From assembly GCF_019802285.1 (NCBI RefSeq), contig NZ_JAIEUJ010000002.1, positions 1 to 64,000 on the forward strand: a DNA stretch of 64,000 nt, read 5' to 3'. A program made the position numbers and the translations under genes. Below, in pieces: positions 1-9,878 of this stretch (its first letter is position 1; each line of letters begins with the position of its first letter). The notes under the pieces are model-generated. The model was given only the letters and a program-made list of their open reading frames with translations, had not been told where the DNA came from and made no database searches. The DNA is from Novilysobacter antarcticus. Lineage in GTDB: Bacteria > Pseudomonadota > Gammaproteobacteria > Xanthomonadales > Xanthomonadaceae.

Positions 1-75
1 CGTGTCCTGCACGGCGCGCTCCTCCTCGGTCAGCAGGGAGCGGGTGTCGTACAGGTCGTAGGGATTGAGGGACAT
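1..75 (-). CDS. Acyl-CoA dehydrogenase N-terminus, probably glutaryl-CoA dehydrogenase (partial)
   Basis: Only the first 25 codons are inside the window; the gene runs off the left edge. The peptide begins MSLNPYDLYDTRSLLTEEE and continues with an AVQDT segment, which is the usual opening helix of acyl-CoA dehydrogenases and closest in my memory to the glutaryl-CoA dehydrogenase branch of Xanthomonadaceae. If so, it is a cytosolic FAD enzyme that oxidises and decarboxylates glutaryl-CoA in lysine and tryptophan breakdown. The ATG at 75-73 is the only start seen. The family is well supported, the exact substrate is not. Confidence 0.6.
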   Translation of the reverse strand, partial: MSLNPYDLYDTRSLLTEEERAVQDT

Positions 76-153
76 GGCGGACTCGTGCGCGAAAACGACC
101 ATTGTAAGCAGCGCGCCCGATTTAGCGCACGTCTCACACAACACGCAAAACGC

Positions 154-180
154 GAGGGGGCCGGAATATCCGGCCCCCTC
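154..180 (-). terminator. Rho-independent terminator of the glycine-zipper gene
   Basis: A perfect 11-bp GC-rich stem (154-164 with 170-180) closes a 5-nt loop. On the minus strand it is followed by GCGTTTTGCG, a weak T stretch. It lies 29 nt past the stop codon at 209, so it probably ends that transcript before the acyl-CoA dehydrogenase gene. Confidence 0.75.
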
Positions 181-208
181 GATAGGTCATCCGCTGTGGC
201 AACAACGA

Positions 209-1048
209 TCAGCCACGCGGTGTGCCGGCCACGGAAGCGGTCTGCACCACGACTTCCCCGTCGATCACCGGCAGGCGATCACCGGGGCGATCGTTCATCC
301 GCACGGTGCGCTCCTGACCTTCGAAGCGGTAGGTGACGTCGTAGCCCACCACCTCGTCCCGGCTGCCAAGCGAGATGCGATCGCCGGGCTTGCTGCCCAT
401 ACGCTTGCTGCCGGTCGTGCCATCCGGGTTGCGGAAGGACACGTCATACCCCACCACGCGGCTGGACTGGGAGGTGTCGGACACCGTGCGGCACTGCCGG
501 TCCACCCGCTCCACTACCCGGCCACCCACGTGGTTACGGTCGACCCGGTTACCAACAAAGCCGCCTGCCACAGCGCCCGCCGCCGTGGCCGCCCTGCGCC
601 CTCTGCCCTTGCCGACCTGGTTGCCCAGAACACCGCCAATCACAGCGCCCGCAACGGTGCCGCCGACATTGCCATCGCGCTCAGGTAGGCGCTCCTGCAC
701 AACAACGTCCTCACACACCTGGCGCGGACTGGATACGGTGCTGGTTTCGCGAACCGGCTCGACCCCGGTAACGACAGCGTACAGGTCTTCTTTCTTCGTC
801 ACTTCGTCGATATCGATCACATCCGCGTAATCCAGACGCGCCGCGGGCGCCTGAGCCAGCGTCGCAATGGATCCGTCCGCCCCCGCATCACCGCTGAAGG
901 AGGCCACGCCGGCTTCTCCGGCGACAGGCGAAAGATTCGCTCCAGCGACATCCTGCCTCGCCGGCTGGTCGAAGGAATTGTAGGCGGCGACCGCAACGCC
1001 GCCCACCAGCAACGCGGCAACAGCAACGGCAAGCATGTTCTTGTTCAT
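209..1048 (-). CDS. Glycine-zipper 2TM-domain envelope protein
   Basis: A 279-aa exported protein. Residues 1-22 form a signal peptide or N-terminal anchor (MNKNMLAVAVAALLVGGVA). Residues about 125-175 hold a glycine zipper in two halves (GGTVAGAVIGGVLGNQVG, then AATAAGAVAGGFVGNRV), typical of Rick_17kDa/SlyB-like outer-membrane proteins. The C-terminal third contains two related repeats with VVGYDV, each followed by a PGDR turn (about 202-240 and 236-265). Proteins like this sit in the cell envelope; no biochemical function is established. The gene stands alone, with a terminator just downstream. The start is the ATG at 1048, which gives the complete signal sequence. Confidence 0.8.
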   Translation of the reverse strand: MNKNMLAVAVAALLVGGVAVAAYNSFDQPARQDVAGANLSPVAGEAGVASFSGDAGADGSIATLAQAPAARLDYADVIDIDEVTKKEDLYAVVTGVEPVRETSTVSSPRQVCEDVVVQERLPERDGNVGGTVAGAVIGGVLGNQVGKGRGRRAATAAGAVAGGFVGNRVDRNHVGGRVVERVDRQCRTVSDTSQSSRVVGYDVSFRNPDGTTGSKRMGSKPGDRISLGSRDEVVGYDVTYRFEGQERTVRMNDRPGDRLPVIDGEVVVQTASVAGTPRG

Positions 1049-1221
1049 CTCTCCACCTCATCCAAGCGGGGACGCCCGCGACGTCAACTGTGCCCATTCC
1101 ACCATCACCGCGCTGAACGGACCCGCACTTTGCGTCACATATTGCCAAATCACGTCTGCACAGCCACGACATGGCGACTGCGATACTGATGGCAGACGAT
1201 CACGCATCCACGAGGACACCC

Positions 1222-1440
1222 ATGGCCAACCCCCTTTTACTGCCATTTCTCGGCTGGGCGCGGAAGCTCCGCTTCCCGACCCTGTTCAAGGTCACCGCCG
1301 CGCTGTTCGTCCTGTCGGTACTGATCCCGGACCCACTGCCTCTCGTCGATGAAATCCTGCTGGGGCTGGGGACCCTCCTGCTGGCGCAATGGAAACAGCG
1401 CGGGCAGGTGATCGACGCGCCTCCCGAGGCGCGTCGTTGA
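1222..1440 (+). CDS. Small membrane protein, DUF6116-like
   Basis: A 72-aa protein starting MANPLLLPFLGWARKLRFP. It has one clear hydrophobic segment (about residues 18-35, TLFKVTAALFVLSVLIPDP) and a second weaker one (about 40-55). I chose the ATG at 1222 over upstream starts because GAGG lies 6 nt before it. It resembles a small conserved Xanthomonadaceae protein that I recall as DUF6116. No function is known. It ends 24 nt before the TatD-type gene and may be co-transcribed with it. Confidence 0.7.
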   Translation: MANPLLLPFLGWARKLRFPTLFKVTAALFVLSVLIPDPLPLVDEILLGLGTLLLAQWKQRGQVIDAPPEARR

Positions 1441-1464
1441 TGTGGCCGGGCGGGTAGATGCACT

Positions 1465-2244
1465 GTGCTCGTAGACACGCATTGCCATCTCGATGCTCCC
1501 GAATTCGATCAGGACCGCGCGGCGGTGATCGAGCGCGCCCGCGCTGCCGGTGTCAACCGGCAGGTGATCCCGGCGACGATCGCCGCCGGCTGGCCGGGAC
1601 TGCGTGACGTGTGCGCCTCCGGCGCGGGCCTGCATCCCGCCTACGGCCTGCACCCGATGTTCCTGGACGCACACCGGCGCAAACACATCGCTGAGCTGAA
1701 GCAGTGGATTGAAAGCGAGAAGCCGGTGGCTGTGGGGGAATGCGGGCTGGACTTTTTCATCCCGGATCCGGATCGCGACGAACAGGCCTGGTACTTCGAG
1801 GCCCAGCTCAAGCTTGCCCGCGACTTCGACTTGCCGGTGATCGTCCACGCGCGCCGCGCCGTGGACCAGGTCATTGCAGCCATCCGCAGGATCGGCAATC
1901 TTCGCGGCGTCGTCCACAGCTTCCCAGGCAGCCTTCAGCAGGCGGAGATCCTCTGGGAACATGGCTTCATGCTCGGGATCGGCGGGCCCGTCACCTACGA
2001 GCGCGCCAAGCGACTGCGGAAGATCGTGGCAACGATGCCGCTGGAGTGGCTGCTGCTGGAAACCGACGCACCCGACCAGCCGGACGCCGCCCGACGCGGC
2101 AGGCGCAACGAGCCCGCGCGCCTCACCCACGTGCTGGAAACCATCGCCCTGCTGCGGGACATGTCCCCCGAGGACCTGGCCGCTGCGACCACGGCCAACG
2201 CCGAACACCTGTTTAGCCTGCCCCGCACCCCGCAGCCTTCCTGA
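1465..2244 (+). CDS. TatD-family metal-dependent hydrolase
   Basis: A 259-aa TIM-barrel hydrolase. The first metal ligands are in DTHCHLD (residues 4-10), followed by GLHP (about 62), GECGLDF (about 91-97), VHARRA (about 128), VVHSFPG (about 150) and LLLETDAP (about 198-205). These are the strand-end motifs of the TatD/YcfH/YjjV group. Members are cytosolic metal-dependent DNases or phosphoesterases; some act on 3' DNA ends or D-aminoacyl-tRNA. Which one this is cannot be told from the sequence. The start is GTG at 1465; there is no strong Shine-Dalgarno, so a start a few codons away is possible. Confidence 0.88.
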   Translation: MLVDTHCHLDAPEFDQDRAAVIERARAAGVNRQVIPATIAAGWPGLRDVCASGAGLHPAYGLHPMFLDAHRRKHIAELKQWIESEKPVAVGECGLDFFIPDPDRDEQAWYFEAQLKLARDFDLPVIVHARRAVDQVIAAIRRIGNLRGVVHSFPGSLQQAEILWEHGFMLGIGGPVTYERAKRLRKIVATMPLEWLLLETDAPDQPDAARRGRRNEPARLTHVLETIALLRDMSPEDLAAATTANAEHLFSLPRTPQPS

Positions 2245-2298
2245 GACGCCACCACCCCCGCCGCTCGTGCACAATCGGCTGAAGCGAGGGGAGCGGAC

Positions 2299-3135
2299 AT
2301 GCGATCAGTAGAGGGAAGAATCGTTCTGGTAACCGGCGCCGCGATGGGCATGGGACGGCTGTACGCAGAGCGTGCGATCTCCGAGGGGGCGAAGGCTGTG
2401 GTGCTCTGGGATCTGGACGGGCCAGCCCTGGCGGCCACCCGGGACGAAATTGGCAAGCCGGGCACGCAGGTGCACGCATACGTTGTCGATGTCGCCTCGC
2501 TGTCTGACATTACGACCGCCGCGGCCCGCGTACGCAGCGAGGTGGGCGACCCCGACGTGGTCATCAACAACGCCGGCATCGTGCGCAGCAAGCTGTTCTG
2601 GGAACACGACCACACACGCGACATCGCTGCCGTCATGGACGTCAACGTGCTCGCATTGATGCATATCGCACGCGAGTTCCTGCCGGCGATGATCGGGCGC
2701 CCCGGGCCGGCGCGACTGCTCAACGTGGCGTCCGCGTCGGGCATGCTCGCGGTGCCCCGGATGAGCGTCTACACCGCGTCCAAATGGGCGGTGATTGGCT
2801 GGAGCGATTCGGTGCGGCTGGAGCTGCTGCGCGCAGGTCACGGCCACGTGCGCGTGACGACGCTGATCCCCAGCTACACCACCACCGGCATGTTCGCCGG
2901 CGCGCGGGCGCCGCTGCTGACACCACTGATGGCGCCCGAAGACGTCGTCGATCGGGCCTGGCAAGCCATGAAACGCGGCAAGCCACGACTGATGATGCCG
3001 TGGTCGGTCTGGTTCAGCGGCGCCCTGCGGGGGGTGCTGCCGCAGCCCGTGTGGGACGTGCTGGCTGACAAGGTGTTCCGCGTGTACTCGTCGATGGACT
3101 ACTTCACCGGGCGCGGACCCAAACGCGGCCCATGA
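2299..3135 (+). CDS. Short-chain dehydrogenase/reductase (SDR)
   Basis: A 278-aa classical SDR oxidoreductase. The nucleotide-binding motif is VTGAAMGMG (residues 11-19), NNAG follows at about 92-95, the catalytic Ser is in NVASASG (about 143), and the Tyr/Lys pair is in YTASK (about 157-161). The length is normal for the family. The C-terminal 60 residues carry a basic, hydrophobic tail often seen in membrane-associated SDRs that act on lipids or steroids. Substrate and direction are unknown. GGGGAG lies before the ATG. The gene ends in a bidirectional terminator. Confidence 0.88.
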   Translation: MRSVEGRIVLVTGAAMGMGRLYAERAISEGAKAVVLWDLDGPALAATRDEIGKPGTQVHAYVVDVASLSDITTAAARVRSEVGDPDVVINNAGIVRSKLFWEHDHTRDIAAVMDVNVLALMHIAREFLPAMIGRPGPARLLNVASASGMLAVPRMSVYTASKWAVIGWSDSVRLELLRAGHGHVRVTTLIPSYTTTGMFAGARAPLLTPLMAPEDVVDRAWQAMKRGKPRLMMPWSVWFSGALRGVLPQPVWDVLADKVFRVYSSMDYFTGRGPKRGP

Positions 3136-3160
3136 AAAAAGCGGGCCGAAGCCCGCTTTT
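3135..3160. terminator. Bidirectional terminator between SDR gene and pnp
   Basis: The run AAAAAAGCGGGC, a CGAA loop and GCCCGCTTTT make a 6-bp GC stem with A-tract and T-tract on opposite sides. It can stop transcription from the plus-strand SDR gene and from the minus-strand pnp operon. It starts at the last base of the SDR stop codon. Confidence 0.9.
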
Positions 3161-3189
3161 CTGCAATCAAGCGATGGCGCCCGGACGGA

Positions 3190-5298
3190 TCACTCCGCCG
3201 GCGTGCCCTCACCTTCGTCCACTGCCTTCATCGACAGGCGGATGCGACCCTGCTTGTCGACTTCCAGCACCTTGACCTTGACCACGTCGCCTTCCTTGAG
3301 CACATCGCTGACCTTCTCGACGCGATCGTTGGAAATCTGCGAGACGTGGACCAGCCCGTCCTTCCCGGGGGAGATCGTCACGAACGCACCGAAGTCCATG
3401 ATCTTGGCGACCTTGCCCTCGTAGATGCGGCCCGGCTCGACGTCGGAGGTGATCTGCTCGATGCGATCCTTGGCGGCCTGACCGGCAATCGCATTGACCG
3501 AAGCGATCGTGATCGTGCCGTCGTCCTGGATGTCGATCTGGGTGCCGGTTTCCTTGGTGATCGCCTGGATGACCGAGCCGCCCTTGCCGATCACTTCGCG
3601 GATCTTGTCGGGGTGGATCTTGATGGTGATCAGACGCGGCGCGAACTCGCTCAGCTCGCCGCGCGGGCTGGTCATCGCATTGGCCATCTCGCCCAGGATG
3701 TACAGACGACCGGCCTTGGCCTGCTCCAGTGCGGTCTTCATGATCTCCTCGGTGATGCCCTGGATCTTGATGTCCATCTGCAGCGCGGAGATGCCTTCAC
3801 TGGTACCGGCCACCTTGAAGTCCATGTCGCCCAGGTGATCCTCGTCACCGAGGATGTCGGACAGCACGACGTAGTCATCGCCTTCCTTGACCAGACCCAT
3901 CGCGATACCAGCCACCGGCGCCTTGATCGGCACACCGGCATCCATCAGCGCCAGCGAGCTGCCGCAGACAGACGCCATCGAGGAGGAGCCGTTGGATTCG
4001 GTGATTTCCGAGACCACGCGGATGGTGTACGGGAAAGCTTCCATGGTCGGCATCACGGCCAGCACGCCGCGCTTGGCGAGGCGGCCGTGGCCGATTTCGC
4101 GACGCTTTGGACCCATCATGCGGCCCGCTTCGCCCACCGAGTAGGGAGGGAAGTTGTAGTGGAACAGGAAGTGGTCCTTGTACTCGCCGCCGACGGCGTC
4201 GATGACCTGGCCATCACGCGCGGTGCCGAGGGTGACCGCAACGATCGCCTGGGTCTCACCACGGGTGAACAGCGCCGAGCCGTGCACGCGCGGCAGGATG
4301 CTGACCTTGGAGCTGATTCCGCGCACAGCGTCCGGCGCACGGCCGTCGATGCGGACCTTGGTGCTGAGCACGGTGTCACGCAGGGTGCTGTATTCCAGCT
4401 CCGAGAACTGCTTGGAAACCTCGGCACTGGTCCAGCCGTTGGCTTCGATCTGCTCGGCCATCGACGCGATGACGTCCTTCTTCAGCGCCGAGATGGCGTC
4501 CTTGCGCTCCAGCTTGTCGCGCACGGCGAAAGCCTGGGTCAGACGGTCGCCCAGCGCGGTCTTCAGCGCAGCGACCAGCGACTCGTCGGCCTCCGGGGCG
4601 GACCAGGTCCACTTGGGCTTGCCGGCTTCTGCAACCAGCTCGTTGATCGCATTGATCGCGACCTGCATCTGCTGGTGCCCGAACATCACCGCGCCAAGCA
4701 TGACGTCCTCGGACAGTACGTCGGCTTCGGACTCGACCATCAGCACGGCGTCGGCGGTACCGGCGACGACCAGCTCGAGCTTGGAATCTTCCAATTCCGA
4801 GACGGTGGGGTTGAGCAGATACTCGCCGTCCTTGTAACCGACCTTGGCAGCCGCGATCGGGCCGTCAAACGGCGCGCCGGAAAGGGCCAGCGCGGCGGAG
4901 GCACCGATCAGGGCCGGGATGTCGCCGTCGATTTCCGGGTTCAGCGACATCACCGTGGCGATGATCTGGACCTCGTTGCGGAAGCCATCGGGGAACAGCG
5001 GGCGGATCGGGCGGTCGATCAGTCGGGAGATCAGCGTCTCCTTCTCGGTCTGGCGACCTTCGCGCTTGAAGAAGCCACCGGGAATGCGGCCGCCGGCGTA
5101 GAACTTTTCCTGATAGTCGACGGTCAGGGGGAAGAAATCCTGGCCCTCGCGCGCGGTCTTGTTGGCAACCGCGCTGACCAGCAGCACGGTGTCTTCAACG
5201 CGGACGATAACGGCACCGCCGGCCTGGCGGGCGATCTCACCGGTCTCCAGGGTGACCTGGTGTTTTCCGTACTGGAAGGTCTTGGTAATTTTTGACAC
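3190..5298 (-). CDS. pnp: Polynucleotide phosphorylase (polyribonucleotide nucleotidyltransferase)
   Basis: A 702-aa phosphorolytic 3'-5' exoribonuclease of the degradosome, acting in mRNA decay and RNA quality control. Two RNase PH-like repeats flank a helical linker; FKREGR lies in the first and [14 protein letters not shown] in the second. The KH domain has IGKGGSVIQ (about 566) and the S1 domain has [20 protein letters not shown] (about 635-655). The length matches the family. The start is GTG at 5298 with TAGGA about 7 nt upstream. It is the last gene of the rimP-nusA-infB operon, separated from rpsO by a hairpin. In enterobacteria pnp is autoregulated through its leader; the leader here is short and I see no clear counterpart. 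Confidence 0.98.
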   Translation of the reverse strand: MSKITKTFQYGKHQVTLETGEIARQAGGAVIVRVEDTVLLVSAVANKTAREGQDFFPLTVDYQEKFYAGGRIPGGFFKREGRQTEKETLISRLIDRPIRPLFPDGFRNEVQIIATVMSLNPEIDGDIPALIGASAALALSGAPFDGPIAAAKVGYKDGEYLLNPTVSELEDSKLELVVAGTADAVLMVESEADVLSEDVMLGAVMFGHQQMQVAINAINELVAEAGKPKWTWSAPEADESLVAALKTALGDRLTQAFAVRDKLERKDAISALKKDVIASMAEQIEANGWTSAEVSKQFSELEYSTLRDTVLSTKVRIDGRAPDAVRGISSKVSILPRVHGSALFTRGETQAIVAVTLGTARDGQVIDAVGGEYKDHFLFHYNFPPYSVGEAGRMMGPKRREIGHGRLAKRGVLAVMPTMEAFPYTIRVVSEITESNGSSSMASVCGSSLALMDAGVPIKAPVAGIAMGLVKEGDDYVVLSDILGDEDHLGDMDFKVAGTSEGISALQMDIKIQGITEEIMKTALEQAKAGRLYILGEMANAMTSPRGELSEFAPRLITIKIHPDKIREVIGKGGSVIQAITKETGTQIDIQDDGTITIASVNAIAGQAAKDRIEQITSDVEPGRIYEGKVAKIMDFGAFVTISPGKDGLVHVSQISNDRVEKVSDVLKEGDVVKVKVLEVDKQGRIRLSMKAVDEGEGTPAE

Positions 5299-5411
5299 GT
5301 TGAATTCCTATCGGTGCGGGTGCGATCCGGCTGTGGTCCGGGACTGGCCCGGTCGGTCGCCGGCTAGCGACCTGTTGCTGGTTCTACCACGGCCTTCCGA
5401 CCGCGGAAACG

Positions 5412-5439
5412 CATCGCGGCGCTCTGAAGCGCCGCGATG
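5412..5439 (-). terminator. rpsO-pnp intergenic hairpin
   Basis: A perfect 12-bp stem (5412-5423 with 5428-5439) with a 4-nt loop lies 8 nt after the rpsO stop. On the minus strand only GTTT follows, so termination is probably partial. In other gammaproteobacteria the rpsO-pnp gap holds a leaky terminator and RNA-processing sites; this hairpin sits in the same place. Confidence 0.7.
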
Positions 5440-5447
5440 GGAAAAGT

Positions 5448-5708
5448 TTAGCGACGAAGGCCGAGCTTCGCGATCAGTGCCTTGTAACGAGCCACGTCCT
5501 TGCGGTGCAGATAGTCCAGCAGGCTGCGACGGCGGTTCACCATCATCAGCAGGCCACGACGGCTGTGGTGGTCCTGTTTGTGCTCCTTGAAATGGCCCTG
5601 GAGCGTCTCGATGCGCGCGGTCAGCAGGGCAATCTGGACTTCCGGGGAGCCGGTGTCGTTCTCACCGCGCTTGTTCTCTTCAATGACTTTCTGGGTATCA
5701 ATGGACAT
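5448..5708 (-). CDS. rpsO: Small ribosomal subunit protein S15
   Basis: An 86-aa protein with the S15 features: [15 protein letters not shown] (about 20-34), [19 protein letters not shown] (about 36-54) and a [11 protein letters not shown] stretch contacting the 16S rRNA three-way junction. S15 binds h20-h22 of 16S rRNA early in 30S assembly. The start is ATG at 5708 with GAGG 7 nt upstream. The open frame continues upstream, but that part has no similarity to S15. The gene has its own promoter and a 120-nt structured leader, consistent with S15 autoregulation. Confidence 0.98.
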   Translation of the reverse strand: MSIDTQKVIEENKRGENDTGSPEVQIALLTARIETLQGHFKEHKQDHHSRRGLLMMVNRRRSLLDYLHRKDVARYKALIAKLGLRR

Positions 5709-5745
5709 TTTGCTGCCTCGTAGACGCGCGACCCGCAGAACGCAA

Positions 5746-5768
5746 CCGGCACTGGAAAAAAGTGCCGG
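5746..5768 (-). promoter_or_regulatory. Hairpin in the rpsO leader
   Basis: An 8-bp stem (CCGGCACT with AGTGCCGG) closes a 7-nt loop that is T-rich on the minus strand, 38 nt before the rpsO ATG. A smaller 6-bp hairpin (TTGCCT with AGGCAA, 5820-5836) is at the predicted 5' end of the transcript. Together they make a structured leader where S15 could bind its own mRNA. That role is inferred from other bacteria. Confidence 0.5.
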
Positions 5769-5840
5769 CGCACCACAATGGTCCGCCGCTGGATGGTAGG
5801 AAATTGTTGGAACGGAGGTTGCCTGAAAAAGGCAAGGCGA

Positions 5841-5869
5841 ATTGTAGCCTTCCGCCAAGGTGACAACAA
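5841..5869 (-). promoter_or_regulatory. Promoter upstream of rpsO
   Basis: On the minus strand the boxes are TTGTTG (5869-5864) and TACAAT (5846-5841), separated by exactly 17 nt. This is a good sigma-70 match in the 177-nt gap between truB and rpsO. Predicted transcription starts near 5834, giving a leader of about 125 nt. Confidence 0.7.
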
Positions 5870-5885
5870 GGCGCGGGGAACGATT

Positions 5886-6839
5886 TTACCGCTGTGGGGC
5901 GATCGCCCAGGCGAACAGCCGTTGCGGATGGACCCAGCCGGCATGGTCGATGCGACCAATCCCGAGCACGCGGCGATCCTGATCGTGGACCGCGACCGTG
6001 GTGCCCGCGGCCACTTGCGGCTTCGTTGCCGGTAGCGCCGGCTGCCCGTAACTGAGCGTACGGGTCTGGGCCTCGTCCAGGTCCACCCGTGCGAAGTCAG
6101 CAAGGCCAGCCTCAATGGGCAGCAGTGCGGAATCCAGGACGGCATCACCCTGCCCCGCCAGCGCTTCCAGCTCTTCCAGGGTGAACATCCGCGGCTGCCG
6201 GAACGGATCCACCCAGGTACGCCGAAGCTGCTCGACATGCGCACCGCACCCCAACGACTCGCCCAGGTCACGCACGAGGCTGCGAATGTATGTACCTGAA
6301 CCGCACTCCACACTGAGCTGCAGGCGCTCGTTTTCGCGCTCCAGCAACCGCAGCGAGTGCACTGTGATATTGCGCACAGGTGCCTCGATCGCCTCGCCGC
6401 GGCGCGCCTTGGCATACAGGGGTTCGCCGCCCTGCTTGAGCGCGGAATACATGGGGGCACGCTGCTCGATCTCGCCGCGCAATGGCACAAGCGCTGCCTC
6501 GATGTCGGCATCGTCCAGTGGCGGAACGACGCGCTGACGCAACGTTACGCCGTCCGCATCATCGGTATCGGTGGTGATGCCCAGTACCGCCGTCGCCAGA
6601 TAGGCTTTGTCGGCGCCGAGCAAAAGCCCGGCGATCTTGGTCGCCTCCCCAAAGCAGATCGGCAACAGGCCTGTCGCCAGTGGATCAAGGCTGCCGGTGT
6701 GCCCCGCCTTGCGGGCGCGAAAGATGTGGCGTGCGCGCTGCATCGCCTGGTTCGAGCTGAGGCCAGCAGGCTTGTCCAACAGGAGCAGGCCATCCAGCGG
6801 GCGAAACCGGGTACGGGGACGTTTTCCCGCGCCGGTCAT
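5886..6839 (-). CDS. truB: tRNA pseudouridine(55) synthase
   Basis: A 317-aa enzyme that makes pseudouridine 55 in the T-loop of tRNAs and also acts as a tRNA chaperone. The N-terminus has [16 protein letters not shown] (about 19-34); the catalytic Asp is in [12 protein letters not shown] (about 47-58). [11 protein letters not shown] (about 180) follows, and a C-terminal PUA-like domain contains QPALPATKP. The ATG overlaps the rbfA stop by 4 nt (ATGA), so translation is coupled. In the operon it follows the 30S maturation factor rbfA. Confidence 0.97.
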   Translation of the reverse strand: MTGAGKRPRTRFRPLDGLLLLDKPAGLSSNQAMQRARHIFRARKAGHTGSLDPLATGLLPICFGEATKIAGLLLGADKAYLATAVLGITTDTDDADGVTLRQRVVPPLDDADIEAALVPLRGEIEQRAPMYSALKQGGEPLYAKARRGEAIEAPVRNITVHSLRLLERENERLQLSVECGSGTYIRSLVRDLGESLGCGAHVEQLRRTWVDPFRQPRMFTLEELEALAGQGDAVLDSALLPIEAGLADFARVDLDEAQTRTLSYGQPALPATKPQVAAGTTVAVHDQDRRVLGIGRIDHAGWVHPQRLFAWAIAPQR

Positions 6840-7210
6840 TCGTGCGGATCTTCCCCGTCATCGGTGGCCAGAGGCGGATTCTCCCGCAGCAACGTGTCAA
6901 TGCGCTCGCCGCGGTCAACCGAGTCGTCGTAGTGGAAGTGCAGTTCCGGGACGTGGCGCAACTTCATCGCCCGCCCCAACTCGTAGCGCAACGGCTTGAC
7001 CAGTTCCTTCAAACCGGCCATCGCCTCTTGCGCACGCTCGGCCTGCAACGCAGTCACAAAGACCTTGGCGTGGGCCAGGTCGCGTGTCACTTCTACATCA
7101 GACACGCTCACGGAAGGCAGACCGTGCTCGCGCACGGCTGCATGCACCAGCGTCCCCAGCTCACGCCGGAGCTGGGCTGACACGCGGTCGGAGCGATGGA
7201 AGGTCTTCAT
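6836..7210 (-). CDS. rbfA: 30S ribosome-binding factor RbfA
   Basis: A 124-aa KH-fold protein needed for late 16S rRNA processing and 30S maturation, important in cold adaptation. The start [18 protein letters not shown] is typical; [18 protein letters not shown] and [19 protein letters not shown] are the conserved core. It starts 4 nt after infB and overlaps truB by 4 nt. The length is normal. Confidence 0.97.
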   Translation of the reverse strand: MKTFHRSDRVSAQLRRELGTLVHAAVREHGLPSVSVSDVEVTRDLAHAKVFVTALQAERAQEAMAGLKELVKPLRYELGRAMKLRHVPELHFHYDDSVDRGERIDTLLRENPPLATDDGEDPHE

Positions 7211-7214
7211 CGGC

Positions 7215-9782
7215 TCAGAGCGTGCGCTGGACTTCGATGCGCTCGAAGCACTCGATAACGTCGCCCACCTGGACGTCGTTGTACTGCTTCACGCCGATAC
7301 CGCACTCGGTACCACTGCGGACTTCGTCCACGTTCTCCTTGAAGCGGCGCAGCGATTCCAGCTCGCCCTCGAAGATCACGACACTGTCGCGCAGCACGCG
7401 GATCGGCTTGGTGCGCTTGACCACGCCCTCGGTGACCATGCAGCCGGCGACCGCACCGAACTTGGAGCTGCGGAACACATCGCGGACCTCAGCGTTGCCG
7501 ATGATCTCCTCGCGGATTTCCACGCCCAGGATGCCGGACGCGACCTGCTTCACCTGATCGATCACGTCATAGATGATCGAGAAGTAGCGCAGGTCGACGC
7601 CGTTGGTCTCGATGACCTTGCGCGCGGAGGCGTCGGCACGCACGTTGAAGCCGATGATGGTGGCTTTGGAGGTCGACGCCAGCTGGGCGTCGGACTCGTT
7701 GATTCCGCCCACGCCCGAACCGATGACGTTGATGCGGATATCGTCGGTCGACAGCGCAGTCAAAGCCTCGCGCAGCGCCTGCACGGAGCCCTGCACGTCC
7801 GCCTTGATGATCAGCGGAAGACTCAGCTGATCGCCCTGGCCGATCTGGGCCATGATGTCTTCCATCCGGTTGCCGCTCTGGGCTACCAGACGCGACTCCC
7901 GGCGCTGGGCGTCACGCTGTTCGGCGACATCCTTGGCCAGCCGCTCGTCCTCGACGACAACGAAATCATCGCCGGCATCGGGCACGCCTGACAGGCCCAG
8001 CACCTGGACCGGGATTGATGGCCCCGCGGAGTCGACCTGTTCGCCGGCCTCGTTGAACAACGCCCGCACGCGACCATATTGCACGCCGCACACCAAGTAG
8101 TCGCCCTTCTTGAGTTCGCCCTGCTGGACCAGCACGGTGGCCACGGCGCCGCGACCCTTGTCCAATGCGGATTCGATGACGACACCGCTGGCGCGGCCAT
8201 CGGCAACCGCCGACAGCTCGAGAACCTCGGCCTGCAGCGTGATGGCGTCCAGAAGGCCGTCGATGTTCTGACCGGTCTTGGCCGACAGCTCGACGAACTG
8301 GGTGTCGCCACCGAACTCCTCGGCGACGACCTCATGCTCGAGCAACTCGTTCTTGACCCGCAGCGGGTCCGCCTCGGACTTGTCGATCTTGTTGATGGCC
8401 ACGATCAGCGGGACGCCGGCAGCCTTCGCATGCTGAACCGCTTCCACGGTCTGCGGCTTGACTCCATCATCGGCGGCAACCACCAGCACGATGATGTCCG
8501 TCAGCTTGGCGCCGCGGGAACGCATCGACGAGAACGCGGCGTGACCCGGGGTGTCCAGGAAGCTGATGATGCCCTTGTCGGTTTCGACGTGGTACGCACC
8601 AATATGCTGGGTAATGCCACCCGCTTCGCCGGTCGCGATCTTGGTGCGACGGATGTAATCCAGCAGCGAGGTCTTGCCGTGGTCGACGTGACCCATGATC
8701 GTCACGACCGGCGGGCGGGGCGTCTGCTCGCCGTCGAGATTCTCGACGTGGGCCAACAGGACGTTCTCCACGTCGGCGGCATCGGCACGGACCACGTTGT
8801 GGCCCAGCTCCTCGGTGACCAGCGCCGCGGTGTCGTGATCGATGCTCTGAGTGATCGTCGCCATGACGCCCATCTTGAACAGCGCCTTGACCACTTCACC
8901 GCCCTTGAGCGACATCTTCTGCGCGAGATCGGCGACAGTGATGGTCTCGCCAATGGCGACATCACGCACGATCGGCGCCGTGGGACGCGTGAAACCGGTG
9001 CCGGTGCGGCTCTGGTCGCTCTGGCGACGCGGCTTGGCGCGGCCACGGGTATTGGTGGAACGGCGCGCCCGGTCCGACGCGCTCAGGTGCATCTGGCCGG
9101 CGAAACGCTTCGCGCCACGGTCATCATCGCGGCCAGCCGGCGCCACGGCGCCACGACCCTTACGGGGCGCTGCCGGGCGGTCATCACCGCGCGCGGGAGG
9201 CTTGGGATGGCCGTGGCCATGCGTTGGTGTCGGCTCAGGAATCTCGTCGGGCGTTGCAACAACCGGCGCTGCTTCGGCAGCCTTGGCTTCTTCGATCTTG
9301 CGGCGCTTGGCCTCTTCGGCTTCGCGCTTGGCCTGCTCGGCCTCTTCAGCGCGGCGCTTGTCGGCCTCGGCGAGTGCCTTCTGCTCGGCCAGATTGCGCT
9401 GACGCGACTCCTCCAGCTTGCGCAGGATCTCGGCGCGCTCATCATTGGGATCCACCACGCCGGCATCGGGCCGCACCACGGTGACCTTCTTGCGCACGAC
9501 GACGTCGACCGTCGAACGGCTCTTGCCACCGCCGACGGTCAGTTCCTGCCGGCGGCTGCGGTTGAGAGTGATCTTTTTCGGGGCCTCGCCCTTGGCGCCC
9601 GAAGTTTCCGGCTTGCCATGGGTGCGACGCAGGAACCCGAGCAATTTGACCTTCTCGGTACTGGTGACGGCCTGGTCCGGGCCACTGAAGGGCATGCCGG
9701 CCTCGGCCAACTGCTCCAGTAGCTTCTCGACCGGCGTATTCACCAGTTCGGCCAACTTGCGGATGGTGGTTTGCTGCGACAT
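7215..9782 (-). CDS. infB: Translation initiation factor IF-2
   Basis: An 855-aa GTPase that recruits fMet-tRNA to the 30S subunit and promotes subunit joining. The IF2_N domain is at 1-55, followed by a long charged region rich in Ala, Glu, Lys and Arg (about 115-250) and a second IF2_N-like domain (about 280-330). The G domain has GHVDHGKTS (about 364-372), DTPGHAAF and NKID. The C-terminus binds fMet-tRNA. I take the ATG at 9782 ([15 protein letters not shown]); the 17 codons in frame upstream are unlike IF-2. Having infB, rimP, nusA and an initiator tRNA together puts several initiation components in one transcription unit. Confidence 0.98.
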   Translation of the reverse strand: MSQQTTIRKLAELVNTPVEKLLEQLAEAGMPFSGPDQAVTSTEKVKLLGFLRRTHGKPETSGAKGEAPKKITLNRSRRQELTVGGGKSRSTVDVVVRKKVTVVRPDAGVVDPNDERAEILRKLEESRQRNLAEQKALAEADKRRAEEAEQAKREAEEAKRRKIEEAKAAEAAPVVATPDEIPEPTPTHGHGHPKPPARGDDRPAAPRKGRGAVAPAGRDDDRGAKRFAGQMHLSASDRARRSTNTRGRAKPRRQSDQSRTGTGFTRPTAPIVRDVAIGETITVADLAQKMSLKGGEVVKALFKMGVMATITQSIDHDTAALVTEELGHNVVRADAADVENVLLAHVENLDGEQTPRPPVVTIMGHVDHGKTSLLDYIRRTKIATGEAGGITQHIGAYHVETDKGIISFLDTPGHAAFSSMRSRGAKLTDIIVLVVAADDGVKPQTVEAVQHAKAAGVPLIVAINKIDKSEADPLRVKNELLEHEVVAEEFGGDTQFVELSAKTGQNIDGLLDAITLQAEVLELSAVADGRASGVVIESALDKGRGAVATVLVQQGELKKGDYLVCGVQYGRVRALFNEAGEQVDSAGPSIPVQVLGLSGVPDAGDDFVVVEDERLAKDVAEQRDAQRRESRLVAQSGNRMEDIMAQIGQGDQLSLPLIIKADVQGSVQALREALTALSTDDIRINVIGSGVGGINESDAQLASTSKATIIGFNVRADASARKVIETNGVDLRYFSIIYDVIDQVKQVASGILGVEIREEIIGNAEVRDVFRSSKFGAVAGCMVTEGVVKRTKPIRVLRDSVVIFEGELESLRRFKENVDEVRSGTECGIGVKQYNDVQVGDVIECFERIEVQRTL

Positions 9783-9878
9783 TCGGTTTCCGTGTCCTGT
9801 GGCACGGACCAGTGCCCGTGCGTGATGATGCATTGTAGCGGCTGGGTTGCTTGAACCCGGTCAAAAAACCTCGCCGCG

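Noticed and set aside
3346-5295. 649-codon open frame antisense to pnp
   Set aside because: It mirrors pnp codon for codon and its translation is low-complexity in R, H, D, G and L. Long antisense frames are expected in high-GC coding DNA; pnp is unmistakable.
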